A program made the position numbers and the translations under genes. 64,000 nt of DNA. Source: Ailanthus altissimus (taxonomy: Eukaryota > Streptophyta > Magnoliopsida > Sapindales > Simaroubaceae). The notes below the pieces were generated by a model. The model saw nothing but the letters and a program-made list of their open reading frames with translations. It was not told where the DNA came from and searched no databases. The number at the start of each line of letters is the position of its first letter. Position 1 is the stretch's first letter. The stretch lies in contig OX327703.1 of the NCBI GenBank assembly GCA_946807835.1, positions 8,749,501 through 8,813,500 on the forward strand, given 5' to 3'. Below, in pieces: positions 1 through 10,232 of this stretch.

Positions 1-991
1 ATAAGAAAAGCATGACTGAACATATATGAGACATGAGAATGATAATCTCTAGATTATAGAAAATAAAATAGATAAGAGTTTAATCAAAACCAAACTTACA
101 ACATTTATAGCTCTTGATACCGAATCAAAGCATGAAAGTAGATTTATTACACATAAAAGTTCATCTCTTAGCCTTGTCAAGAACTCTAGCCTAAATTGCA
201 ATACATATTAATGAGAAGAAAATAAAAGAGAATTATCTTTTAAAAATTTCCTAAGGGTCTCCTTATATAGGCAATGAATGGACATATGTCATGGATGATA
301 TTAATCTTCAATAATTTTAAGCTAATAACTCGTGTATTCACTTGCAGCACGTTTTTAATAATGTAAATGATCAATTCAGCTTCTGCAGCCGACATGAAAG
401 TTGTAGAATTTTGAATCTTCTTTCCATAGGCACTAATTTCATGCAAATTGGATGCGTATCCAATGGGATATGAGCAAAATTCCAAAGATACATCAGAATT
501 CGGCCAACAACCATTTTACCCACTTGCAATGCGATTTGGTCCATGATAACGGCTGATTTGGACTTTACCATAAACATATGAGTTGTTGATAGTTAAGTCA
601 GAAATTCACAGCTTCAAGAATTATACCAATTGAGTATGTATTTTGTGAGATACGGTCTAAATACATGAGTTGGGTCAAGCTGGGTAGAAGTTATAGTCCG
701 ATTCTATTGTATCTCAATTTTTGGCCCATAACATGTTGGATTTGGCTTTTTCACTATTCTTCAAATTTGTGTAAGATTGAGTCATGTTACACCAGGTTCA
801 AGAATTTCTTCATTTCGATTTCTACATTGAGAGTTATGTCCATTTTACCTAAACCTATCCAAATAACATTCATTAATCACAATTTAAGGAGAACACTTTA
901 TTTCAAGCTAAAAATACAGAAAATACTAAAATTAGTGACATTAAATGGTGACTAAATCCCTTAACAAATATGCATTTTCATGTATTCATCA
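1..991 (-). repeat. 3' LTR of the Athila element (partial)
   Basis: Positions 1-991 align with 10801-11773, starting mid-LTR, so about 570 bases lie beyond the window edge. The boundary at 991 is where the two copies diverge after the shared end TCATCA (TGATGA on the element strand). An 18-base indel near 515-535 separates the copies. Small ORFs found in both copies are LTR sequence, not genes. Confidence 0.92.
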
Positions 992-1003
992 CAGCCCCCA
1001 ACC
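992..1003 (-). other. Polypurine tract of the Athila element
   Basis: On the element strand a short G-rich run (TTGGGGGCTG) abuts the LTR start TGATGAATAC, the position where plus-strand DNA priming is expected. Confidence 0.6.
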
Positions 1004-2368
1004 AGCTTATTGCTAGTCTCTAGCAATTCAAGCATAAATAGAATATGCAAAACTACCTAAGCATTTCAAACAAAACGTCAGTTCGAAATCACTGTTGCTA
1101 TCATGGTTTTTTCAATTACAACTTCCAAAATTTGTGTGTGTGTGAACTAAGCCATAACCATCTGACCACAAACCTCAATAGATATAGCCTTGAGAATTTC
1201 TCCAAGTAAAAGCCTTAACTCCATATCCTCACAGGTGTATGACTGTTTAAAAGGTTAGGACTTCTCTTATGGAGTTGGAAAACAGTTAAGCACTCAAGAA
1301 AAAGTTAATTTTAAGGACAGATATATAAACTAACATTGATCCAAAGATAGAAAAATTATTTGTTTAAAAATCAATTATTCATATCATATGCCAGCTTTAG
1401 AACTTTAATTGGCTTGTGAGAATAATACAATTATAACTTGGTGAGAAAACTGTTTTACAAAATATATGTCTTCTAAAATTGAATGAAGACTTTATTAAAC
1501 TGAATTGCTTCCTCTTTCTTTTTCTTTTTTTCCTTTTTTTTTTGATTTTTTTTTCTTTTTTTTTTCATATTTTTGAATAATACAAGGAAGCATTACAAAG
1601 GTTTCTCACCAAATTATATTATACGCAAATGCAACCAACTTATTCTGTAATTTAAATAATATCATTCTAAATAAAAATTAACCAATTCAAAGGATCAATG
1701 AAGGTTCATAAGCTGTTTTCTCAACCTTTCCACTTACTCACAAAAGATATGTGAGATTAGAAAAAACAATATATACTTAAACATGGGAATTCTCTTGGCT
1801 ATATAAATTGAATCATCCGTCTTACCACAAGGCTTAGCATTATGCTCAAAAAAAAATATTTTAGATGTCATTCTTTAGTAACCTAAATAGAAACAGTGAC
1901 TCAACCTAAACAATTTTGAAATCATACCGAGGCACAAAAGCAAATTTCTTTGTACAAGAATTACCAAAACTACAAGCAATAAACGACAATGCATAAAATA
2001 TAAAACAAAACAACAAAAAGTTAGTTAAAATGCGTTTCAAAAGTTAGTACTAAAACTCCTTACTCTGCCATTCTAATTTGACCTAGAATGCGTCTCAAGA
2101 GTTCAAGAATGAACTCTTTACTCTGTCATTTTAATCAAATGTCGGACCATAATTATTATTATTTTTTTTTTGTAAAATGAAACGTATGTCTACTATCCTC
2201 CCCCCAAACCAGATAAAACATTGTCCTCAATGTTTAAATAGAAAGAGATAAAGTATAGGAGACATTACCTGAAATGCCAGTTATTTGAAAGAAACAAACC
2301 TGAAAGACACTTAAGCAAATATAAACTAAAATGATGATATTGATAAATAAATAAATAAAAAGAAAAAT
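1004..2368 (-). other. Noncoding 3' region of the Athila element, between LOG and the LTR
   Basis: No convincing gene is seen. The stretch holds a long pyrimidine-rich run at about 1508-1567 (A/G-rich on the element strand, downstream of LOG). It also has a second purine-run and hairpin block at 2196-2233. The remainder is AT-rich DNA with no recognisable coding. Confidence 0.6.
2196..2233 (-). other. Internal G-run plus hairpin (central-PPT-like block)
   Basis: On the element strand a perfect 6-bp stem ACATTG/CAATGT with a 4-base loop (2218-2233) is followed by GGTTTGGGGGGAGGA (2196-2210). A related G-run follows the coding part of the old + strand element at 31374-31388. A role as a second plus-strand priming site is inference. 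Confidence 0.5.
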
Positions 2369-3016
2369 TTACAAACGAAGTATCAAATCCAATTTTCGCT
2401 TGTTAAGGCCCACTGACCAATCGATCCGAGTTATTGCTGGGTCAGGTTCGTAGGTAACTGCCTGTAATTTGTTAATCAATTCATCCGCCTCAGTAGCAGA
2501 AACCAGGATCTGTCGCGCCGAATGTGAAATAAAATTCTGTTCCACAGCTTGATCAAGAAAACAAAGTAAGCAATCAAAATAGTTATTAAGATTCAACAAA
2601 CCTATGGGTTTTCGGTGGATATTCAATTGGGCCCAAGAGACAATTTGAAACATTTCTTCCAAGGTACCAAAACCACCTGGTAAAGTAATAAAAGCATCTG
2701 CATTGCAAAGCATTCTAGTTATATGTTCATGCATGGATGAGACTCGTAATTCTTCCCCTATTATTTTCCCGGTCAGGTTTCCCACGGCCAAAGCTGTAGG
2801 AATAATACCTAAAACTTGACTTCCTCCTAAATGTGCAGCTATTGACACACGCCCCATTAGCCCAAGGCTACCTCCTCCATAAATCAAATGAATTTTTCTT
2901 GCAGCTAATGCTTTTCCTAGATTGTTTGCTGCTTCTACGAACACTTTACTCTCCCAAGGACTAGATCCACAAAATACACATATATTTCGAAATTGTCGAA
3001 CTTGGGTTTCCTCCAT
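2369..3016 (-). CDS. LOG: LONELY GUY-type cytokinin riboside 5'-monophosphate phosphoribohydrolase carried by a retrotransposon
   Basis: LOG enzymes hydrolyse cytokinin nucleotides to the active free base. The 215-residue frame has the normal plant LOG length and is uninterrupted. Signature blocks: FCGSS at 15-19, YGGGS at 46-50, GLMG at 52-55, PGGFGTLEE at 113-121, and a Rossmann-like C-terminal half. I chose the ATG at 3016 because homology begins there; an in-frame ATG at 3085 would add 23 unrelated residues. Plant LOG genes normally contain several introns, so this intronless copy suggests capture through cDNA. Odd point: the family motif MHxRK is MHEHI here (95-99), so the Arg and Lys that help bind phosphate or take part in catalysis are missing. 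The copy may thus be altered or inactive. The last 25 residues are also diverged. Family assignment is secure; activity is unknown. Confidence 0.9.
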   Translation of the reverse strand: MEETQVRQFRNICVFCGSSPWESKVFVEAANNLGKALAARKIHLIYGGGSLGLMGRVSIAAHLGGSQVLGIIPTALAVGNLTGKIIGEELRVSSMHEHITRMLCNADAFITLPGGFGTLEEMFQIVSWAQLNIHRKPIGLLNLNNYFDCLLCFLDQAVEQNFISHSARQILVSATEADELINKLQAVTYEPDPAITRIDWSVGLNKRKLDLILRL

Positions 3017-3068
3017 ATCTACACTCACCTTTATCTTAATATATGAAAATAAAGAAAATGAGGTGCTG

Positions 3069-3076
3069 TATTTATA
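3069..3076 (-). promoter_or_regulatory. TATA-box-like motif upstream of LOG
   Basis: CTCTATAAATAC on the minus strand lies about 53 bases before the LOG ATG, a plausible core-promoter distance. A consensus 5' splice-donor-like AAGGTGAGT lies between it and the ATG (GT at 3027-3028). Function is inferred only. Confidence 0.45.
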
Positions 3077-3261
3077 GAGTACCAAATGATAACAATGATT
3101 ATGGTAACCTGACAGTTTGTCAAAAGAGAGTTAAAAATAAAACACAAAAATTAAACATAATGACCCACATGCATTATTGAACAAAAAGATTTGAATTTAA
3201 GACATCTACATGAGTAGCCCTACTATTCATAAAATAAAGTTTGAAATTAAAACACATGTAT

Positions 3262-3780
3262 TTACAAGTAGTTGTGATTGTGGCTTACATCTTCCTCTAG
3301 TTTTACATCCAGTAACGGCTTAAATGCCCTCCATGGGTCGGGGATAGGCTTCCCATCCAATTTTCTTATAAATTGGCAAACAGGGTCTTTTAGAGTCAGA
3401 TTCCCAAAACTATACCGTTGATGTTTATTTTTTAATTTGTTCCATAAATCGAGAAGTTCACGTTGCACGAGCCCACAGGGATGCGTCTCAAGAGTCAATA
3501 GGATATCATCCAAAGACTCCTTACTCAATCCATCCTTAATGAACTGAATTTTGTCTTCTCGATTTCTAGATACGAATCCTAAAGAACAACAACTTTGATT
3601 ACAATTCCATCGAGCACATTTATGATAGACTTGTAACCTTTTTGCTTGTCGCCTTTTGGCATAAGACCTTTTTCCAAGACATGGCATATGAGAAACAAAA
3701 TCATTTTCAAACTCACCAGACAACCGAACCTTAGCTTCAGTTAACCAACGAAGGTCCCCAGAGATATTACCCAACATCAA
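3262..3780 (-). CDS. Unknown basic Cys-containing ORF between integrase and LOG
   Basis: The frame encodes 172 residues without a stop. The same frame continues upstream to an ATG at 3879 but is broken by a TAA at 3829-3831, so the original protein was probably about 205 residues. I do not recognise a named domain. Visible features are a Lys/Arg-rich stretch (about 38-50), a Cys cluster C-x4-C-x3-CC (about 55-66), and a Trp/Pro-rich C-terminus ending in acidic then Asn/His residues. No signal peptide or membrane segment is evident, so an envelope-like role is not supported. It lies 245 bases upstream of LOG on the same strand, after the integrase. It could be an element-encoded accessory protein or a captured host fragment. 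Confidence 0.5.
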   Translation of the reverse strand: MMLGNISGDLRWLTEAKVRLSGEFENDFVSHMPCLGKRSYAKRRQAKRLQVYHKCARWNCNQSCCSLGFVSRNREDKIQFIKDGLSKESLDDILLTLETHPCGLVQRELLDLWNKLKNKHQRYSFGNLTLKDPVCQFIRKLDGKPIPDPWRAFKPLLDVKLEEDVSHNHNYL

Positions 3781-3879
3781 TAGCCTTAGTCTTTCACACC
3801 GTGCTTTGTAAATCTTAAGTAGAGCATTTTAAGGAAATGAAGGAAAACGTTTTTTAAGGTTGGCAAGAATGCGATCCAT

Positions 3880-4127
3880 TTTGAAAGAAAGAAAAGAGAT
3901 GAATGCACAGTTTGAGGGACAGTTTTTAGGGAACTGAGAAACCGACTTTAATAGTCACGGAGTACCGTATCCGCCACTTGACCAGGAAATAAAATCACAC
4001 TGAAGAAAAAATAAAAAGAAGAAAATAAAGTAAAATAAAATGTGCAAGAAAATAAAAGCAAAAATAGAAAGTCAAAAGATAAAATATAGACAAAATATAA
4101 AATATGGTACAGATAGATTGAACCTGA
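3880..4127. other. Spacer between integrase and the unknown ORF
   Basis: A-rich spacer inside the Athila element; no gene or clear signal seen. Confidence 0.5.
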
Positions 4128-5500
4128 TCAATAACGATAGACAGGATCCACAAGAGGGATCTCGCCTAGGTACATAGAGTCGTTTACCTTTTCCACGTAG
4201 CTTTTTAGCCGTTGTCCATTCACTTTGAAAGTCCGTCCATCAGTGGGGTCTTCTATTTCAATAGCACCATTAGGAAAAACATGTCTTACCATAAATAGAC
4301 CAGTCCATCGAGATCTCAACTTTCCAGGGTGTAAATGCAATCGAGAATCATAAAGATAGACCTGTTGATTTGGCTCAAAGTGTTTCCTTGAGATCTGTTT
4401 ATCATGAGCTACTTTCATTTTAGTTTTATAAATTCTGGAGTTGTCATATGCGTCATTTCATAGCTCTTCTATTTTTGACAATTGTAACTTTCTCTAGAGA
4501 CCTGCAGCATTCAAATCAAAGTTAAGGGCATTGACAGCCCAATAAGCTTTATGTTCTAGCTCAATAGGTAAATGATAAGCTTTCCCATAAACAAGCCGGT
4601 ATGGAGACATTCCTAAGATGGTTTTGTATGCAGTGCGATATGCCCATAATGCATCAGAAAGGCGTAGAGACCAATCTTTGCGATTCGGGTTAACCGTCTT
4701 TTCCAAAATCTGTTTAACCTCTCTATTTACTAGCTCGGCTTATCCATTTATCTGTGGATGGTATGCAGTGGAAACTTTGTGAAGAACACCATACCTGCGC
4801 ATCAAAGCTTCAAAAGAACGATTACAAAAATGTGTTCCTTGGTCACTAATGATGACACGTGGCGTATCGTACCTAGATAACACATTTTCTTTTAAGAATT
4901 TTACCACAGTTGTATTATCATTAGTACGACAAGCTACAGCCTCCACCCATTTTGATACATAGTCAACAGCTAAAATGATGTAAAGATAGCCAAAAGATGA
5001 AGGAAAAGGACCCATAAAATCGATACCCCAACAGTCAAATATCTCGATAACAAGAATAGGGTTAAGAGGCATCATACTTCTTCGAGATAAAGCACCTAAC
5101 TTTTGACATCTTTCATAGGAACGACAAAAATTATTAGTGTCTTTGAACAAAGTGGGCCAATAAAGACCACACTGTAAAATTTTCACAGCTGTCTTCTTCA
5201 TAGAAAAATGGCCACCGCAAGCAGCATTATGGCAAAAATTTAAGATACTAGAAACTTCACTTTCAGGAATGCAACGTCTCATGATTTGGTCAGGACAGTA
5301 TTTGAAAAGATATGAATCATCCCAATAAAAATTACGTATCTCAACCAAGAACTTACGCTTATCTTGTGCACTCCAGTCAGATGGAAGTTCACCACAAACC
5401 AAATAATTTACGATATGTGCATACCAAGGTATTTGGCTTATAGCAAAAAGATGTTCATCCGGAAAATCGTCTCGAATGGGTGGCAAATCAGTAGAGTCAG
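4128..5500 (-). pseudogene. Athila integrase, broken
   Basis: Integrase follows RNase H in the same reading frame. The N-terminal zinc finger (about 5090-5250) keeps His, His and the last Cys, but one expected Cys in the final pair reads Tyr (FCRSYERC). The catalytic core keeps Asp in GIDFMG and Asp in SDQGTH. A TAA at 4740-4742 then falls just after HPQING, directly before the Ala-Glu pair holding the third catalytic acid. Reading resumes at 4494-4706. The C-terminal GPF/Y-like module (RSRWTGLF) is in a separate frame at 4128-4418. The product is not functional as it stands. Confidence 0.85.
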
Positions 5501-6680
5501 TGAACTCAAGGCGGGATAGATGATCAACAACAAAATTTTCAACGCCTTTCTTATCTTTGATGGTTATATCAAATTCCTGCAAAAGAAGAATCCACATAAT
5601 TAAACGGGCTTTAGCATCCTTCTTAGAAAGAAGGTACTTAAGGGCTGCGTGGTCAGTAAAAATAACAATAGGTGAACCAATCAAATAAGAACGAAATTTA
5701 TCTAAGGCAAAAATAACAACTAATAGTTCTTTTTCAGTAGTAGTGTAATTCATTTTAGCATCATTCAAAGTCCTACTAGCATAATAAACAACAAAGGGTT
5801 TTCCCTCTCTCCGTTGCCCAAGAACTGCTCCTACAGCATAATTACTTGCATCACACATAATTTCAAATGGGAGGTTCCAATCCGATGATTGCATGATAGG
5901 AGCGGTGGTGAGTTTAGCAATGAGTGTTCGGAATGCCTCCTCACACTTTTGTGTCCATGTAAATTCTGCATCTTTTAGCAAAAGGTTACACAATGGTCTA
6001 GATATGGCAGAAAATTTTTGTATAAACCTTCTGTAAAAGCCAGCGTGTCCAAGAAAGGATCGGACATCTTTTACCGTTTTGGGTGTAGATAATTTAGAGA
6101 TTAATTCAATTTTTGCCTTGTCAACCTCTATCCCTCTTTCAGATACAACATGCCCCAAAACGATTCCTGAAGTTACCATGAAATGACATTTCTCCTAATT
6201 TAGCACAAGTCCTTTTTCTTCACACCTACTCAAAACAGATTTCAAGTTAAGTAGGCATAAATCAAAAGAATTACCAAAAACAGTCAAATTATCCATAAAG
6301 ACTTCCATGCATTTTTTAACCATATCAGAGAAAATACTCAACATGCAACGCTGGAAAGTAGCTGGTGCATTACATAATCCAGACGGCATTCTACAAAAAG
6401 CATAAGTACCAAAAGGGCATGTAAAAGTAGTTTTTTCTTGATCTTCTATAGCTATCTCAATCTGGTAATACCCTGAATACCCACCAAGAAAGCAATAAAA
6501 AGGATGTCCAGCTACACGTTCTAAAATTTGGTCGATAAAAGGCAATGGAAAATAGTCTTTCCTCGTGGCTGTGTTTAACTTTCTATAATCAATACACATT
6601 CTCCAACCACTTACTACCCTAGTTGGAACAGGTATCCCATTCTCATTTTCAACAACAGTAACCCCAGATTTCTTAGGAAC
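5501..6680 (-). pseudogene. Athila reverse transcriptase and RNase H, broken
   Basis: The RT finger/palm is read at 6195-6599 (CIDYRKLN, TFTCPFGTYAF, FQRCM). A stop separates it from the thumb and RNase H in the 4740-6179 frame. RNase H acids are visible as MCDAS, TEKE and FTDH. The RT active site reads FMDN where FMDD is expected, an Asp-to-Asn change at 6288-6290. This removes a metal-binding residue, so the enzyme should be dead even apart from the stops. Confidence 0.88.
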
Positions 6681-8535
6681 TACTTGAGTTGGACTTACTC
6701 ATTGACTATCAGAAATTGGGTAGATTATACTCGCATCTAATAGTTTCAAGACCTCTTTCTTCACTACTTCTTTCATTGTTGGGTTAAGTCTTCTTTGTGG
6801 GTCTCTACGAGGTTGGGAACCTTCCTCTAAAGAATTCTATGGGAGCATATCAATGGAGAAATACCTTTAATATCAGCTATGGTCCAACCTAGTACAGACT
6901 TATGTTCTTTTAACAATTTTATCAATTTTTTCTCTTGTTCAGCATTAAGTTCAGAAGAAATGATAATAAGAAAGGTATCACCTGGTCCCAAGAATGCGTG
7001 TTTCAAACCTTTGGGCAGTGGAGAAAGCTCAACTTGTGGTGTCTCGAGGTTTGATGGTTTCGGTCTCTCCCTCTCTCGTGGCAACTCTTCAAAGCGTGGC
7101 TGCCAAAATCGAGTCCCTTTATCCTGCGAGTCAAAAATACTAATCACATCATTTGTTACATCAGGATAATACAATTCTTCAAAATCAAAATTGAGAAGGT
7201 TTTTCAAAGAATCATAGCCATGAATTTTATAAGCTTCCTCTGCTACAAGTGTGTCTATCATATATGAATGATAGCACTCGTCTTCTTCTCGTGGTTGTTT
7301 GCCAATGTTACAAATGTTCACCTCAAGAGTCATATTCCCAAAAGATAATTTCATTAGACCATTTCTGCAATTAATAAGAGCGTTAGCAGTAGCTAGAAAA
7401 GGTCTCCCCAAAATAAGAGGGATTTTTGACTCCATGTTAACAACAGAATGAGTATCTAAAACAAGAAAATCAACAGGGTAGTAAAATTTATCAATTTACA
7501 AAAAAACATCTTCTACTATTCCCCATGGTTTCTTGATTGATTGGTCAGCTAATTGTAGGACTACAGATGTTGGTTTAATCTCACCAAGTCCCAACTGCAA
7601 GTAAATAGAATAAGGCATTAAATTTACACTTGCTCCTAAGTCCAATAAAGCTTGACCAAACTCATGTGTCCCAATTTGGCAGGAGATTGTGGGACATCCT
7701 GGGTCTTTATACTTGGGTGGTGTCTTTTGTTCAATCACTGCACTTACCTGTTCTGCCAAAAATGCAGTTTTCTTCATATGGTGTTTTCTTTTTATAGTGC
7801 ATAAATCCTTGATGACTTTGGCATAAGTTAGAACCTGCTTAATCAAATGTAACAAGGGAAGATTAATTTTAACTTGTTTCAAATGTTCTAAAATCTCACC
7901 TTGAATTTCTGAATTTTTCCCAACCGGTCGAAGAGCTTGAGGAAAAGGCACTGGGATTGAAAACTTACTTTCAGGCTCTTTTTCCACTGTGGCCTCTTTT
8001 TCAAGGGGGGCGTCTTTACTACTCGTAGATGTGTTAAATTCAGGAGTAAGCTCACTTACAATCTTACCACTTCGAGTAGTAATGGCATTGACTTCTTTGA
8101 GATTTTGAACATCAGAAGTAGAAGCTTGTGCCACGAATTGTCCTTTCGGATTGGATTGAGGTTGAGATGGAAACTTACCTCGCTCTTGTACAGTTAAGGC
8201 ACTGGTCAACTTTATGATTTGACTCTTGATTTCTTTGTTTTCGTCCACCACCTGTGCAAGAATTGTTTCAAATTTTTGATTAGTCTTACTTTGTACCTCC
8301 ATAAATGCTTGTAACGTATCCTTTAAAGAACTCCTAGTTGGTCGTGCATTATATTGAGGTGCAACATAAGACTTGGGTGCTTGTTGTTCTTATTTCCACT
8401 GGTTGTTGGCTTGTTGGTCAGATTTCCAACTAAAATTTGGGTGGTTTCTCCAGCTAGGATTATATGTTTCAGAGTATGGTGAATAAGGCTTCTTGTACAT
8501 CCCTAGGGCATTACATTGCTCCTCATATATCCCTC
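6681..8535 (-). pseudogene. Athila gag-pol linker and aspartic protease, broken
   Basis: The protease core reads LLDLGASVNLMP with the usual downstream LGRPFLATANALI block. It is split by a stop at about 7493-7495 and by others near 6680-6830. Upstream, at 8303-8535, the frame between gag and protease has an in-frame TAA near 8390 and a frameshift just after the gag zinc knuckle. LDLGAS rather than DTGA is usual in Athila/Tat proteases. Confidence 0.85.
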
Positions 8536-9528
8536 TCATCTATATGTGGGGCAATCCTGAGCTAAGTGTTCCGCTCTTCCACAGACAAAACAGACATTAT
8601 GTGACTCAACTCTAGCAACCGTGTGGGTGACCCTTCTATCTTTGGTTTTCAAGGCCTCTAACTCCCTAGTTAAGACCTCTAATTGGGCTTTGAGGTTATC
8701 CTCTTCCCTAAGATGGAAAACTCCATTGGGTCGTGACCTATTTGTGCTTTCAGTAATGCTAGGTCCAGTCCATGTATGGACTTTTTCGGCTAAGTCATTA
8801 AGGAATTCTATGGCTTCCTCAGGATCTTTGTGAAGGAACTCCCCATTACACATCATCTCAACAAATTGGCGCTCTCTAATTGTGAGTCCCTCATAGAAAT
8901 AACTAACCAAGCGCCAATTTTCATACCCATGGTGGGGGCACAGATTTAGCAACTCTTTAAACCTTTCCCATGCTTGATATAAGGTTTCACTGTCTTTTTG
9001 GGAGAAGGAAGAAATTTGTCTTTTCAGGCCATTAGTTTTGTGTTGTGGGAAGTATTTATTGAAAAATGCTTGGGTCATTTCTGCCCAAGTTCCTATAGAC
9101 CTCGGCCTCAAAGAGTATAGCCAACTCTTTGCTTTTTCTTTCAAAGAAAAAGGGAAAAATTTAAGTCTAACAGTGTCTATGGCCTCAGGTTGGCTATGGA
9201 AGGTGGCAATTACCTCTTCAAATTCCCTAACATGTACATAAGGATTTTCACTATCTAGACCATGAAAAGTGGGAAGAAGTTGTATCATTCCAGGTTTAAA
9301 ATTCGAATGTGGTATGTTAGGTGGAAATATAATGCATGATGGTGTGGCTGTGCGAGTAGGATGCAAGTAATCTTTTAGAGTTCTAACGGGGTTTTCTTCG
9401 TGTTAGCTCATTGTGTTAGAATTACAAGATGAACTAGAAGGTGAATTCTCTTCACTTAAAAATTGTGGGGGTGGTTCTAGTTCTAGTTCTTTCACAAATC
9501 TTCCTCGTTTGTCTCTAAGTCGATGCAT
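8536..9528 (-). pseudogene. Athila gag with one premature stop
   Basis: Gag forms the particle that packages element RNA. The likely start is the ATG at 9526-9528, in frame with the longer block from 9366. A TAA at 9403-9405 interrupts it. The retrotransposon gag core is clear (FSLKEKAKSWLYSL, then YQAWERFKELL and CPHHG), followed by a coiled-coil-prone segment. A CCHC zinc knuckle (CFVCGRAEHLAQDC) lies at the end. Confidence 0.88.
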
Positions 9529-9632
9529 ACATCCTAACAACAATATATATATATATATTTTTTATTTTTTTAAGGAAAGAAATGCTTAAGGAAAATTAAG
9601 AAGTGGAATAAACACAACAAAAAATAGAAATG

Positions 9633-10092
9633 AGTTAGGTGGTAAGACCAACCATGAAATATAAATACAATAACTAAACAAAAGACTATAAAGTACGGAA
9701 AAAAAAGTACAATAAATAAATAATAAAAAAAATACAATAAGTAAATAAATAAAAGGTTAAGCGGTAGAACCAGCCATAAAAAGAAAATACAACATGTTAA
9801 CTAAAGTAAATAAAGTGCAATAAATACGTAAAGGAAAATGAAAATAAAGTGCAATAAAAAAATGCAATAAATAAATAAAGTACAATAATAAAAAATAAAG
9901 AAACTAAGTTAGGCGGTAGAACCAGCCACAAAATAAAAAGAAAATACAACAAATTAACTAAAAAAATAAAGTACAATAAATAAATAAAAGAAAGTGAACG
10001 AAGTTAGGCGGTAAAACCAGCCATTAAGATAATATAAAATATAACAAATTAACTAAAGAAAACAAAATAAATTAGGTGGTAGAACCAACCAT
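9633..10092 (-). repeat. Five-copy degenerate repeat in the Athila leader
   Basis: A motif close to TTAGGYGGTARAACCARCCA on the + strand occurs at 9635-9655, 9756-9777, 9907-9929, 10002-10024 and 10072-10092. The copies are embedded in A-rich units with shared words such as AAAGTACAATAAATAAATA. The core can fold, GGCGGT pairing with ACCAGCC. It lies between the PBS and gag, the usual place of packaging and dimerisation signals. Confidence 0.75.
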
Positions 10093-10211
10093 GAATAATA
10101 AATAAATTACAACAAAGGAAATAAAACTAAGATTTTACAAAGAAAAGAAAATGTACAAAGTTACCACTTTAGTATTTATAATCGCAACCGACTTTCACTT
10201 AGTGTGCCTCA

Positions 10212-10226
10212 CCGGCAACGGCGCCA
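10212..10226 (-). other. Primer binding site, tRNA-Asp type
   Basis: The element strand reads TGGCGCCGTTGCCGG, separated by a few bases from the LTR end. This is the form used by Athila elements, usually assigned to tRNA-Asp. Confidence 0.75.
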
Positions 10227-10232
10227 AATTTT

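Noticed and set aside
240..485. 81-codon minus frame repeated at 11040-11285
   Set aside because: LTR duplicate as above, with no domain or start context.
665..955. 96-codon + strand frame, also present at 11447-11737
   Set aside because: Both lie in the two LTRs of one element, so their similarity is automatic. The frame is antisense to the element and has no recognisable domain.
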